From positions 37,612 to 101,611 of the forward strand of contig CATKYJ010000011.1 of the NCBI GenBank assembly GCA_949840885.1: a stretch of 64,000 nt of DNA, written 5' to 3'. Shown here one piece after another: positions 7,973 to 16,747 of this stretch. The notes under the pieces are model-generated. The model saw only the letters and a program-made list of their open reading frames with translations, made no database searches and had not been told where the DNA came from. A program made the position numbers and the translations under genes. Source of the DNA: an uncultured Acetatifactor sp. (GTDB taxonomy: Bacteria; Bacillota; Clostridia; Lachnospirales; Lachnospiraceae). How positions within the stretch are numbered: the stretch's first letter is position 1; each line of letters opens with the position of its first letter.

Positions 7973-10900
7973 TCAATGCCTACCTCCTTTCTCTTTTCTG
8001 CGCCTCATGCCCAGACCGTACACAAGACTGGCTGCGATTACCGCAAGCCCGCCCAATGTATACATTGCGGTGCCGGGGCCGCCGGTTACGGGGAGCTGGG
8101 CTCCTGTGTTGTTTGGTATTGCAATTGTCCAAACCTTGCCATTGTCATCCACGGTGTACTTTGTATCCGAATTTGTAGCGTCTATTGCAAATTTACCATC
8201 CTCACTGATGAAAGCAGTAAAGAATGATTGGTTGGTTGGCACAACTTCCGCAATGCTGCCCACCTTACTGTCCAGGCCCTCTTTGATGTTGAAGACAAAA
8301 TCATTCGCAGAAAGCATGAAACCATCCGGCGCTTTTGTCTCACGGAGGAGATAAGTCTCTCCAACGGCGAATTTCTTTGTGCTATTGTGAATAACTATCT
8401 TTCCGTTTACAGCTTCCAGTTCCTCCATGATAAGGGTTTCGATCGTATCACCGCTTTCGCCCTTTGTCACTTGGTACAGATTAAACTTCGCTCCATCCAG
8501 TATCGGATATCCCTTTTCATTGGACTGCGCGTTTACTTTCACAATCTGCAATGTGTCGATCACCATCCGGCGGTTCTTTACCTGAAGTTCAAAGCTGTTT
8601 TCCTTTTCGTTATCGGTCAAAATGACATTTTCGTCATTCGGGAATCTGATGCCGACTACGTTCCCATCTATTTCGCGAGATTCGGAGATCGTACCCATCT
8701 CGACCTTGGAATCGAGAACCTTAAGCAGGAACGGGTATACTGTATAGTAGTCTATCAGCGGTTTTTCCACTCTGTCTTCTACGACAATGTAGTTGCCTAT
8801 ATTAAGCTCAATCTCTGCGCTGTTCGCACTGTCGGCTTTCATATATTTTTCATTAATTGAACTCTCAACTACTTTCGCATATCCGTCACTGCCTATCAGC
8901 AACTTGCAGACAACGGGTTTCCCGTTAATCAGGGCTTTGAGCTTTTCCTCTCTCTTTTCAGGTTCCTCTGCAAAGATAGCATCCCAGTCTTCCTTGGTAA
9001 TTTCTCCTGCCCGGATTGTGAAATCCAATCCTTCAAATACTGAGCTGGTCTTATTATCACCATCAACCTTTAGCAGCTTGACTGTCTGGGTCTTGGGCTC
9101 ATAGGTATTCGTGAAAGCTACTGTCACTGTACCATTTGCAGGGACATCTGCTATTGTAACTTTAGCATCCTGATCGAATAATGCGTCTTCTGCACTTTCT
9201 CCGCCGGTTTTAGACGGATCGAGCGCTGTGTCCACGCCATCGATCGTTATAGTGGTCGTGCGCAGCATATTGGGGATATCAGCACTTTCCCAAAGCTCAG
9301 TCACTGTATGCCTGCCCGGTGTTACCGTCTTGGTAATACTGTAGGTCCCGTTTTCGTTCTTTGTCAGCGATATCGGCGTTGTCTCATCGTCAAAGATAAA
9401 TCTCAGCTTTTCTAATATCCCGGCTTTTTCCTCCTCTGTTAAATCATCTAAGCCAACTATTTCCTTGGTCACTACAATGGTAGCGGCGCTGGGCTGAATG
9501 ACCGGACGAGAATATTCCGTTTCCTTGCCTGTTTCACCTTTGAAGTCGAACTTCACCTTTGCCGTATTATTACTGTAAAATCCTTCCTTACCGGCTGATG
9601 TTTCGCCTGTTCCGGCTTCGCCCTCACGAATATTCTCTGTACTTCCGTTTTTGAATTCTTCATAAGCAGCTTCCGTAGGTTTGATTCTTATGGTTACGGC
9701 ATAGGTATAGCCTGCTTCCAGTTTATAGTCATCAGTAAAATCAAGCTCAACCTTTTTCTCGGCCTCGTTGTAGGTTGCGGTCATGGAACCGCCATTCGGA
9801 TTTGTATTGTTCGCATCTGTGGATTTCGGCAGCGGCAATGTCACTGACAAATCTGTTCCCTTATTTGTGTTAGAACTTATCTCCGCTCCGGTATCCTTAT
9901 TAATGAGTGCCACTTTCAGCATCTGCGGAACACCCGGAACATCCGCGGCTGCGTCGATCTCTGCCCACTGACTCAGGATGTCGGTAATCGTTACATTATC
10001 GCAATTATACTGGACGATTGTCTCAATGATCGCATTGAAGTACTTTGCCAGATCGTTGGTGGCATCGACTTTGCCGTCCTGTATACCCGTAGCAGTTCTC
10101 ACTTTTTCAAGTAACTCTTTGGCTGTATACCTTTCTCTCGTTTTACTGTCTGTGTAAATAATTGTATTTGAATTCATATCTTTGCCGAAACCAATGGCAT
10201 AGAAAGAATCAGCTTTCCCAGCCAGAGCACCGGCGCCCATTATCGCGCCATTAAAGTCATCATCCTTAGTCTCATTTCCCCCTCCCTGCATTGCTGTCCC
10301 ATTATTATCAAGCGGGCCACATTTCTTACTGCCCCAATTGCTTATAACATTGCATACATGGTATGTTGGCTGACCATCCGTCAGGAAAATGACAACTCTG
10401 GTTGCATCACTGCGGGTTCCGCCCATTCCATTAGCTGCCTTTACAAGGCCGTCCTGGTAATTCGTACCACCCGACGGAGCCAGATTACTTGTGTCGGAGG
10501 TCCCAGACCAGCCAGAAGAAGTAGTCAATTTAATGTACTCCTTGACTCCATTGCCACTTTGCCATCCAATGGCAGACTTGGCCGAACCGGCAAATGTCAC
10601 CAGATTATACTGCGCGTCGATTTTCTTCTCTGCCAGCTGGTCAATCAGATTATTTATCGCCGTTCTGACATCGTCAATGCGGCGGTACCCTATAGATGCG
10701 TTGTTATTCGTATTCACGCCATAGTTCATGGAACCGGACGTATCTACCACAAACATAACATCATACTTAGCCGGCTTTTGGTCTTTTCCGGTTGCAACTT
10801 CACCCGTGATATCAAGAGTCAAATCATACAGATCAGTCGCTCCCTCTACTTTCGTAACGTATTTATTATGTCCCATCTCCTGTACTCTGATGGGCTCCGG

Positions 10901-13900
10901 AGTAGGTACGGTTGTCATCTGGACTACGGGACGAGGATATTCCAGCGGATCATGCTTTACAGCAGCGTCTCCTATTTTATAGCTGTACTCTACTTTAGCG
11001 CTGTCCTCCACGTTGCAAAAGAATCCCAGCTGCCCCTCAGAGCCTGCTCCTGTATTCGCCTCTCCCCTATCCGGATAGCTGTATCCGTTTATCCGATATT
11101 CAGGGTCCGCAGCTTCCTTATTTATCTTAATCTTTGCGGTTACAGAGTACGTATAGTTTTCTTTCAATTCGTACCCAGGATTAAAAGTCACATTTAATCC
11201 ATTTCCGCTGTCATACTCGGCTTTCATGCCGGACGCCGCGATCTCGTCAGCGGCCTCATTTCCGGCAGCATCCGTAATCTTGCACACCCAGTTATCTGCA
11301 CCCGGATTTTCTACTTTACTCCCCTCGCCGTCCACGATATAGACCACATTGGTCAGCCGGTCTGTAAAGCTTACATCAACCGCTGTGATTTTCTTCAGGT
11401 TAGCCTGAAACTGTTCAAAGAATTTTGTCAGGTCTGTGCTTGCGGTGGCAAAGCTCTCTCCGGCTCCGGAATTCTTTGCCGCTTCCGCAACATCGGTTAA
11501 AATCTGCAGCGCGGTCTTTCCGGAACTGCCCATGGTAGTAGGCTTCGTCATATCCGCGCCAAAGCCCACCGCGTAGAAATAATCGCAATCGCTTCCGATC
11601 ATTCCTGCACCCTCTACCGCTTTCGTCACACAGACAGTATTTGTAGAGGAGCCCGGTCCGGCAACGCCGCGGCCGCTGTTATAATAGGTAGGCGCTCCGT
11701 CCGTCAGGAAGATGATGATTCTCTTCGCATCTCTCTTGTCTGCACTCACTGCCGCTCCGGCCTTTTCCAGAGCGTCCTGGTAGTTCGTTCCGCCGGAGGC
11801 GTCCCCCGGCAATCTGTTGATTAAAGTTGCTCCGCTCTGCCACGAACTTGCATTCCTTGTGCTGGCCGTGCTGGCAAAGGTAACCAGCTTATATCTGGCA
11901 TCAATCGCGTCGTCATTTTCCAGGCTGTTTACCAGCTTTGTGATCTGTTCATTTACCAAGGCCTGGCGAGTCTTATTATAATGGTACTCATGCCCATCCA
12001 CATCAAAGTCCATGGAGCCTGAAGTATCCACCACAAATAAGATATCCAGTTTTGCCTTTTCCTTTATGCTTCCGATAGCGCCCTTTACGTTCAGGGTCAG
12101 TTCATAGACATCCTCCATCCCCGAAACAGGCTCAACCTGTTTCTCATGAGCAAGACCGCCAATAGGAGCAATCTGCGAGAGCTGACTGTCAGAGTCCACC
12201 GTGTATGTGCTGGTACCGGCCACATCGGAAAAGCTGTCCAGAGTAAATTCCGCTTCCACACCGCTTCCGGTCTTTGTTCCGCTGCCGGTCATCTTCTCTG
12301 TTTCGGTGTCCGCAAAATGTACTATCTCATACTCAGCGGCATCTGTTACATTCTTATCCGTCACCTTGACGCTGACAGGGGTCTTAGGCTCTACCTCCTC
12401 CCCTTCCACGAAGAAGCCTACATTCAGCAGCCAGTCCGGCTGGTAGCCCAATTCTTCACAGCGTTTCATGTACTGTTCAGAGTCTTTTGAATATTCGATT
12501 ACCTGCAGCTGCGCTCCCTCCGGAATCCGGGCGCTCTCCGCATAGTTGACGGTCACGATATAGTTCGCAGTTTCTTTTGTCTGGAACAAAGTCAGCTCGT
12601 CGCTGAGGATTTCTACCATGGTCTCCCTGACCAGAGTCGCCACCATAGCGTCCACGGCATCTCCCGCATTGTATACCAGCACCACGGGTGCCCCTGCGGC
12701 ATTGCCGTCCCCATCCAGGCACTGTACCGTAAAGGTTACGCTGCCTTCCGGCTGGATCGTCTCACCGTTTACCGTGAACCGCAGTCTGTAGGATACTTCT
12801 TCCCTTATGATTTCCACGGCGTCATCGGATGTATTTCCGTCCTCCGCAGACGCCTGGTCGGCAGTTTTCTCATCCCCGCCGGCATTCTCTGCCCCAGGCT
12901 CCGCTTCCGTGCCGGCCTCCGGTGCAGTCTGTGTATCGGGTGTATCCTGGGTCGCCTGCCCGTCTGCCTCCGTCTCCGTTCCCGCCGGCTCCTGCTCATC
13001 CACCACGGGCTCGATGCCCTGGTCTTCCTGTCCGGCCTCTTCAGGCTCTGTCCCGGCTTCCGTCTGGACAGACTCCGCCTCCGGGACTTCCAGATCCTGA
13101 GATTCTGTCTGGGCAGACTCCGCCTCTGCGGGTGCCTGACTCTGGTCTTCCTGTCCGGCCTCCTCAGGCTCTGTCCCGGCTTCCGTCTGGGCAGGCTCCG
13201 CCTCCGGGACTTCCAGATCCTGAGATTCCGTCTGGGCAGGCTCCGCCTCTGCGGGTGCCTGATCCGGGGTTTCGGGTTCCTGGTTCTGGTCTTCCTGCTC
13301 CTGATTTACCTGTCCCTGAGTCTCGGTCTTCCTGGCGATCACTTCCGCCACCAGCCGGGCCTCCTCGGGAATGTTGGCATCCTTGCCGTACACCGCCGTC
13401 ACGCGGATCTCGCTGTCCTGATATACTTTCTGAAGAACCACCGGCTCCTCTGTCTCTATGGTTTTGAAGCATTCCTCGCCGTGCACATGCTCCACTGCCG
13501 CCAGCCGGCCGCAGATGCAGACGGTCTCGGTTCCATAGCACTCCCCGCTGTGCACATGGGCTCCCTCGCCCTCGGGCACCTCACAGGTCAGTTCTTCGGT
13601 CCACTCGTAGCACTCGTCCGTGTGCTCATGGGGCCCTTCGGGTATCTCGCAGACCAGATCTTCGGTCCATGCGTAGCATTCGTCTGTATGGGTATGGCCC
13701 TCTTCCTCCGGAATCTCGCAGGTGAGCTCATCTGTCCACTCATAGCACTCGTCCGTATGGGCATGGCTCTCCTCTTCGGTGAGGCCGCAGGTCAGTTCGT
13801 CATGCCAGGCGTAGCACTCGTCCGTATGTTCATGGCTTTCCTCGGCGAGTCCGCAGGTCAGCTCCTCATTCCATGCATAGCACTCGTCCGTATGCTCGTG

Positions 13901-14650
13901 ACCCTCTTCCTCGGACGCACAGGTCAGGGCGCCCTTTACTTTTGTATAGCACTCTGCGCCGTGCTGATGGCCATCCCCTGCCGTGCAGATCAGGTCGCCT
14001 TTCACTTTCGTATAGCACTCCGGGCTGTGCTGATGGCCCTCTGTTTCCTCCTGGCCGCAGACCAGGCCGCCCTTTGTCTTTGTATAGCAGTCGGCGCTGT
14101 GCCGGTGCCCTGACTCCTCTTCCCCGCAGGTCAGGTCGCCTTTCACTTTCTCATAGCACTCCGGGCCGTGCTGATGCTCCGTGCCCTCGGCCTCGCAGAT
14201 GAGCCCGCCCTGAGTCTTGGTGTAGCACGCCTCGTCATGCACATGCCCCCCGGACTCCTCTTCCCCACAGATGAGCACTTCCTGCTCCGTGAAGCATGCG
14301 GCGTCATGTACGTGGAGTTCTCCATCGGCCTGCATCTCGGCCAGGGTACATACCAGCTCCCCGCCCTCGTTGTAGCAGTTCTCGTCATGGGTGTGAATCA
14401 CGTAGTCCGCCTGCCCGCAGACGAGCCCGCCCTCGCTGTTGTAGCACTCGTCCGTGTGCTGGTGCATGGCCAGCCGGCAGTCAAGCTCCTTTTCTCCCTT
14501 GTCAGCGGTGAGCGCCTGGCCGTTCATGGTCAGCGCCGCCACGGTTCCCGCTGTCACCAGCAGGGCCAGGCACAGAAACGCCGTCAGCCGGACCTTATAT
14601 TTCTTCTGCTCCCCCAAGATTCTTGCAGCCTGTTTCCTCAAAGATTCCAT
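7973..14650 (-). CDS. Giant vWA pilus tip/adhesin with Cys-His repeat array, LPVTG
   Basis: Cell-wall adhesin of 2225 residues. Signal/membrane segment about 20-45; then 15 copies of HxHxxxC(Y/F), each usually followed by LxC about eight residues later (about 60-395); an acidic Gln/Glu/Thr/Pro linker with a long tandem duplication (about 430-590); beta domains; two vWA domains with MIDAS DTSGSM (about 875 and 1305) and FLTDG; further Cna-B/SpaA-type domains (ETKAPDGFML); sorting signal LPVTG (about 2187), a hydrophobic span and RRRKEKGG. It fits a pilus tip protein such as the vWA adhesins of streptococcal pili. The Cys-His array may bind zinc or form disulfides (inference). AGGAAGGAG precedes the start. 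Confidence 0.9.
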   Translation of the reverse strand: MESLRKQAARILGEQKKYKVRLTAFLCLALLVTAGTVAALTMNGQALTADKGEKELDCRLAMHQHTDECYNSEGGLVCGQADYVIHTHDENCYNEGGELVCTLAEMQADGELHVHDAACFTEQEVLICGEEESGGHVHDEACYTKTQGGLICEAEGTEHQHGPECYEKVKGDLTCGEEESGHRHSADCYTKTKGGLVCGQEETEGHQHSPECYTKVKGDLICTAGDGHQHGAECYTKVKGALTCASEEEGHEHTDECYAWNEELTCGLAEESHEHTDECYAWHDELTCGLTEEESHAHTDECYEWTDELTCEIPEEEGHTHTDECYAWTEDLVCEIPEGPHEHTDECYEWTEELTCEVPEGEGAHVHSGECYGTETVCICGRLAAVEHVHGEECFKTIETEEPVVLQKVYQDSEIRVTAVYGKDANIPEEARLVAEVIARKTETQGQVNQEQEDQNQEPETPDQAPAEAEPAQTESQDLEVPEAEPAQTEAGTEPEEAGQEDQSQAPAEAESAQTESQDLEVPEAESVQTEAGTEPEEAGQEDQGIEPVVDEQEPAGTETEADGQATQDTPDTQTAPEAGTEAEPGAENAGGDEKTADQASAEDGNTSDDAVEIIREEVSYRLRFTVNGETIQPEGSVTFTVQCLDGDGNAAGAPVVLVYNAGDAVDAMVATLVRETMVEILSDELTLFQTKETANYIVTVNYAESARIPEGAQLQVIEYSKDSEQYMKRCEELGYQPDWLLNVGFFVEGEEVEPKTPVSVKVTDKNVTDAAEYEIVHFADTETEKMTGSGTKTGSGVEAEFTLDSFSDVAGTSTYTVDSDSQLSQIAPIGGLAHEKQVEPVSGMEDVYELTLNVKGAIGSIKEKAKLDILFVVDTSGSMDFDVDGHEYHYNKTRQALVNEQITKLVNSLENDDAIDARYKLVTFASTASTRNASSWQSGATLINRLPGDASGGTNYQDALEKAGAAVSADKRDAKRIIIFLTDGAPTYYNSGRGVAGPGSSTNTVCVTKAVEGAGMIGSDCDYFYAVGFGADMTKPTTMGSSGKTALQILTDVAEAAKNSGAGESFATASTDLTKFFEQFQANLKKITAVDVSFTDRLTNVVYIVDGEGSKVENPGADNWVCKITDAAGNEAADEIAASGMKAEYDSGNGLNVTFNPGYELKENYTYSVTAKIKINKEAADPEYRINGYSYPDRGEANTGAGSEGQLGFFCNVEDSAKVEYSYKIGDAAVKHDPLEYPRPVVQMTTVPTPEPIRVQEMGHNKYVTKVEGATDLYDLTLDITGEVATGKDQKPAKYDVMFVVDTSGSMNYGVNTNNNASIGYRRIDDVRTAINNLIDQLAEKKIDAQYNLVTFAGSAKSAIGWQSGNGVKEYIKLTTSSGWSGTSDTSNLAPSGGTNYQDGLVKAANGMGGTRSDATRVVIFLTDGQPTYHVCNVISNWGSKKCGPLDNNGTAMQGGGNETKDDDFNGAIMGAGALAGKADSFYAIGFGKDMNSNTIIYTDSKTRERYTAKELLEKVRTATGIQDGKVDATNDLAKYFNAIIETIVQYNCDNVTITDILSQWAEIDAAADVPGVPQMLKVALINKDTGAEISSNTNKGTDLSVTLPLPKSTDANNTNPNGGSMTATYNEAEKKVELDFTDDYKLEAGYTYAVTIRIKPTEAAYEEFKNGSTENIREGEAGTGETSAGKEGFYSNNTAKVKFDFKGETGKETEYSRPVIQPSAATIVVTKEIVGLDDLTEEEKAGILEKLRFIFDDETTPISLTKNENGTYSITKTVTPGRHTVTELWESADIPNMLRTTTITIDGVDTALDPSKTGGESAEDALFDQDAKVTIADVPANGTVTVAFTNTYEPKTQTVKLLKVDGDNKTSSVFEGLDFTIRAGEITKEDWDAIFAEEPEKREEKLKALINGKPVVCKLLIGSDGYAKVVESSINEKYMKADSANSAEIELNIGNYIVVEDRVEKPLIDYYTVYPFLLKVLDSKVEMGTISESREIDGNVVGIRFPNDENVILTDNEKENSFELQVKNRRMVIDTLQIVKVNAQSNEKGYPILDGAKFNLYQVTKGESGDTIETLIMEELEAVNGKIVIHNSTKKFAVGETYLLRETKAPDGFMLSANDFVFNIKEGLDSKVGSIAEVVPTNQSFFTAFISEDGKFAIDATNSDTKYTVDDNGKVWTIAIPNNTGAQLPVTGGPGTAMYTLGGLAVIAASLVYGLGMRRRKEKGGRH

Positions 14651-14683
14651 TGTGCTGTCTCCTTCCTTGTATCTGCAAAACTG

Positions 14684-15379
14684 TCAGTTTATCAATCCAA
14701 TTTCCTGCACCGGCCATATCCGGAACGTGATCCTGCCTACGATCTTGCCCGCCTCTATGCAGCCTACCGTGCTGCTGCGGCTGTCTATGCTGGTGGAGCG
14801 ATGATCCCCCATGACGAAGCACCTCCCGTCCGGAACCTGGTATGGCAGGTCGATGTCGCACTGCCCCAGGGCTTTCTCCGCCAGATACGGCTCCTCGATG
14901 GCCTCCCCGTTGACGTAGACATTGCCGTCCGCGTCTATGTCCACCCAGTCCCCGGCTGTGGCGATGACCCGCTTCACCAAGATGGTGTTGTTGTAGTAGA
15001 ACGCCACCACATCGCCGATCCGGAACTTCGCCCCCGACACGGCCACCACGATGTCCCCGTCCTGCAGGGTCTCCGTCATGGAGGTGCCGTCTATCTTCAG
15101 CACCGGCAGGAACAACATTGCGACGAGCACGGCCACGGCCGCCACTACCACCAAAGAGAAGCTGGTGCTCCTTAAGACCTTTCTGTAACGGCTCTTGTGC
15201 CTGGTCCTGTGGAGCTCCGCCTCCAGCTGTTCCAGGGTGGGGATCTGCGTCCCGGCTCCCCCGGATGGCTCTGTCCCGCTTAGTTCCTCCAGCCCTATCA
15301 CATCCAGGTCGTACACGTATATCTCCTCGACGGATGTTTGGCCGGGTTCCTCAGGCCGAGCTTTGCGTCTGCGCTTCAT
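14684..15379 (-). CDS. Pilus-locus signal peptidase I (S26A)
   Basis: Type I signal peptidase of 231 residues, first gene of the pilus operon. A long charged cytoplasmic N-terminus (about 1-75) precedes one membrane span (SFSLVVVAAVAVLVAMLFL), the catalytic Ser in DGTSMTETL, the catalytic Lys in ILVKRVIATAGD, and the conserved GDHR near the C-terminus. Serine-lysine chemistry separates it from the SipW-type enzyme at the far end of the operon. Pilus islands often carry such a dedicated peptidase (SipA/LepA); in some streptococci it acts as an assembly chaperone. SD GAGGAA lies 7 nt before the ATG. The gene starts 30 bp from the left inverted repeat of the invertible segment. Confidence 0.93.
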   Translation of the reverse strand: MKRRRKARPEEPGQTSVEEIYVYDLDVIGLEELSGTEPSGGAGTQIPTLEQLEAELHRTRHKSRYRKVLRSTSFSLVVVAAVAVLVAMLFLPVLKIDGTSMTETLQDGDIVVAVSGAKFRIGDVVAFYYNNTILVKRVIATAGDWVDIDADGNVYVNGEAIEEPYLAEKALGQCDIDLPYQVPDGRCFVMGDHRSTSIDSRSSTVGCIEAGKIVGRITFRIWPVQEIGLIN

Positions 15380-15408
15380 GTAAAAGTTCCTCTATCCTGT
15401 CTGACGAG

Positions 15409-15434
15409 ATACCTCATAATAAACATTATGAGGT
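15409..15434. repeat. Left recombination site (IR-L) of invertible segment
   Basis: A 26-bp site, 24/26 identical to the reverse complement of 15662-15687. It is itself palindromic: ten-base arms (ACCTCATAAT and ATTATGAGGT) flank an asymmetric AAAC spacer. The 16-base core CATAATAAACATTATG is identical in both sites. Two arms around a short spacer is the usual layout of tyrosine-recombinase crossover sites. Its opposite orientation to IR-R predicts inversion rather than deletion. Confidence 0.88.
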
Positions 15435-15599
15435 TTTAAATGGCATGAAAAAATAAAAAATCCAAGCAGAAACCCATTTTAGCAAAATGTTTAGACGTAT
15501 CTTTTGACTTAGAATCTGTTATAGTTAATTCACAAACCGCGGAAGCGCAATAAAAGGGCTCCAACTGTATAAATACTTTTGGAAATTTCGTTTATGATA

Positions 15600-15628
15600 T
15601 TGAATTTTCAGAGTTGGAAGAGTATAAT
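15600..15628 (+). promoter_or_regulatory. Sigma-70-type promoter inside invertible segment
   Basis: TTGAAT at 15600-15605, 17-bp spacer, consensus TATAAT at 15623-15628. It is the best promoter match in the segment and reads rightward in the sequenced orientation, so it would not serve the leftward pilus operon until the segment flips. Confidence 0.65.
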
Positions 15629-15650
15629 GATTTCTGAGTGAAAGAGTCAT
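15621..15650 (-). promoter_or_regulatory. Weaker leftward promoter candidate in invertible segment
   Basis: ATGACT at 15645-15650, 18-bp spacer, TATACT at 15621-15626, reading toward the pilus operon in the sequenced orientation. Its -10 overlaps that of the rightward promoter. If active, the sequenced orientation would not be fully OFF. Confidence 0.35.
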
Positions 15651-15661
15651 TTTCGGAAGTT

Positions 15662-15687
15662 ACCGCATAATGTTTATTATGCGGTAT
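15662..15687. repeat. Right recombination site (IR-R) of invertible segment
   Basis: Inverted partner of 15409-15434, 24/26 identical, with arms ACCGCATAAT/ATTATGCGGT around GTTT. The two mismatches are compensating, so each site keeps its own palindrome. The recombinase stop codon (15677-15679) lies in the shared core, so the encoded C-terminus is unchanged whichever way the segment faces. Confidence 0.88.
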
Positions 15688-16534
15688 TTTCGTTTGGCAG
15701 GACGAGTCCCAGGCTGTCCAGACGCCTTTCCTGCATCTCACAGCTTATGAGGGTGTAGATGCGGGTGGTGTTGACATTGGAATGACCCAGCAGGTCAGCC
15801 AGGCGGGAGAGATCTTTTTCTACATTATAATATGTGACCGCGAAGAGGTGGCGGAGATTGTGGGGGAAGACTTTCCCCTCTTCCACTCCTGCCTCCCTGC
15901 ACAGGGCTTTCATGGCATGCAGGATGTTGCTGCGGTCCATGGGCTGTCCGCCGCGGGTGACGAAGACGCTGCCGTTTTGGATGCCTGCGGCTTTTGTGTA
16001 GCGCTTCAGTTCCCGGCAGAGATCCAGGGGCAGGATGACCGTGCGGGTCTTTCCCTTGAGTGAGACCGTGGCGCGCCTGGTCTGGAGGGAGGCTACGGTG
16101 ATGAAAGGGAGTTCGCTGATGCGGATGCCGGTGGCACAGATGGTCTGCATGAGCAGGGACAGGCGCAGGTTCCCCCGGTGCCTGGCGGTCTCCACCAGGC
16201 GGACATACTCCGTTTTGGTCAGTTCCAGTTCTTTGGAGCGGAAGACGGCTTTCTGGACTTTAAAGGTGCGTACTACGCAGTCGGGGCAGCCTGCGAAGCG
16301 CAGGAAGCTGTTTACGGCGGCCAGCATGGAGTTGGCGCTGGCTATGGCGTAATGGGCGGACAGGTGCTGTTTGTAGCGGATGGCGGCGTCTTTCGTGACG
16401 GGCTGTCCGTCCAGGAAAGCGGCAAAGGCTCTGATGTCCCGCATGTATTTTTCTATGGTGGCTTTGCTTTTCTCTTCGGCCTGCAGGCTGTCTTTGAATT
16501 GGCCTATGATCGGGTTATCTATTGTAAGTCCCAT
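15677..16534 (-). CDS. Tyrosine recombinase (XerC/D-like), probable inversion enzyme
   Basis: Site-specific recombinase of 285 residues. An N-terminal SAM-like core-binding domain (IGQFKDSLQAEEKSKATIEK, about 8-95) is followed by the catalytic domain with all expected residues: Arg in ATGIRISEL, Lys in LKGKTRTV, His-x-x-Arg in PHNLRH, His in LLGHSN, Tyr in TTRIYTLIS. The start is the ATG at 16534, preceded by GAGGAGGG; the in-frame extension upstream has no such support. The gene ends inside IR-R, which makes it the obvious candidate for flipping the 15435-15661 segment. A hairpin (CCCTGCC/GGCAGGG, 16551-16570) lies in its leader just ahead of the SD. It is not flanked by other phage or conjugation genes. 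Confidence 0.92.
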   Translation of the reverse strand: MGLTIDNPIIGQFKDSLQAEEKSKATIEKYMRDIRAFAAFLDGQPVTKDAAIRYKQHLSAHYAIASANSMLAAVNSFLRFAGCPDCVVRTFKVQKAVFRSKELELTKTEYVRLVETARHRGNLRLSLLMQTICATGIRISELPFITVASLQTRRATVSLKGKTRTVILPLDLCRELKRYTKAAGIQNGSVFVTRGGQPMDRSNILHAMKALCREAGVEEGKVFPHNLRHLFAVTYYNVEKDLSRLADLLGHSNVNTTRIYTLISCEMQERRLDSLGLVLPNENTA

Positions 16535-16629
16535 TTGGGCCCTCCTCGTGCCCTGCCTTTTGGGGCAGGGGAAAATACATCTATGGCACAATGTCCTTAT
16601 TCCTGGCGCGGAACGGCCGTATGGCCACA

Positions 16630-16661
16630 GGTACCATGTACGATGCTGTGCACATGGTACC
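16630..16661. other. Perfect 10-bp inverted repeat upstream of the recombinase
   Basis: GGTACCATGT (16630-16639) and ACATGGTACC (16652-16661) with a 12-nt spacer. It could be an operator for the recombinase promoter or a stem of a small transcript ending at the hairpin at 16748-16790. I could not identify a protein-coding gene between 16535 and 16810. Confidence 0.4.
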
Positions 16662-16747
16662 ATCCTTTTGGTTGTTTGTCACCTTATCTTTGTCTGTGGG
16701 CGGCACAGGGGGCGGGGCTTTGGGTTTTGCTGCTTTTAGAACACAAG

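Larger units (their letters stand above)
15435..15661. promoter_or_regulatory. Invertible promoter segment (phase switch)
   Basis: This 227-bp AT-rich, non-coding stretch between the two inverted sites separates the pilus operon from the recombinase gene. On the + strand it holds TTGAAT (15600-15605), a 17-bp spacer, and a perfect TATAAT (15623-15628). As sequenced that promoter points toward the recombinase 3' end, away from the operon; after inversion it would face the operon and give a leader of roughly 80 nt. A weaker minus-strand candidate is ATGACT (15645-15650), 18-bp spacer, TATACT (15621-15626). The design matches known switches such as fimA in E. coli; the switching itself is inferred. 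Confidence 0.82.

Noticed and set aside
15411..15434. Left inverted repeat read as a simple terminator
   Set aside because: AT-rich 10-bp stem with an almost identical inverted partner 227 bp away next to a recombinase. A recombination site explains both copies better.
15504..15530. TTGACT and TATAGT/TTAATT as a promoter in the invertible segment
   Set aside because: Spacing is 10 or 15 bp, too short for a normal sigma-70 promoter; the match at 15600-15628 is better.
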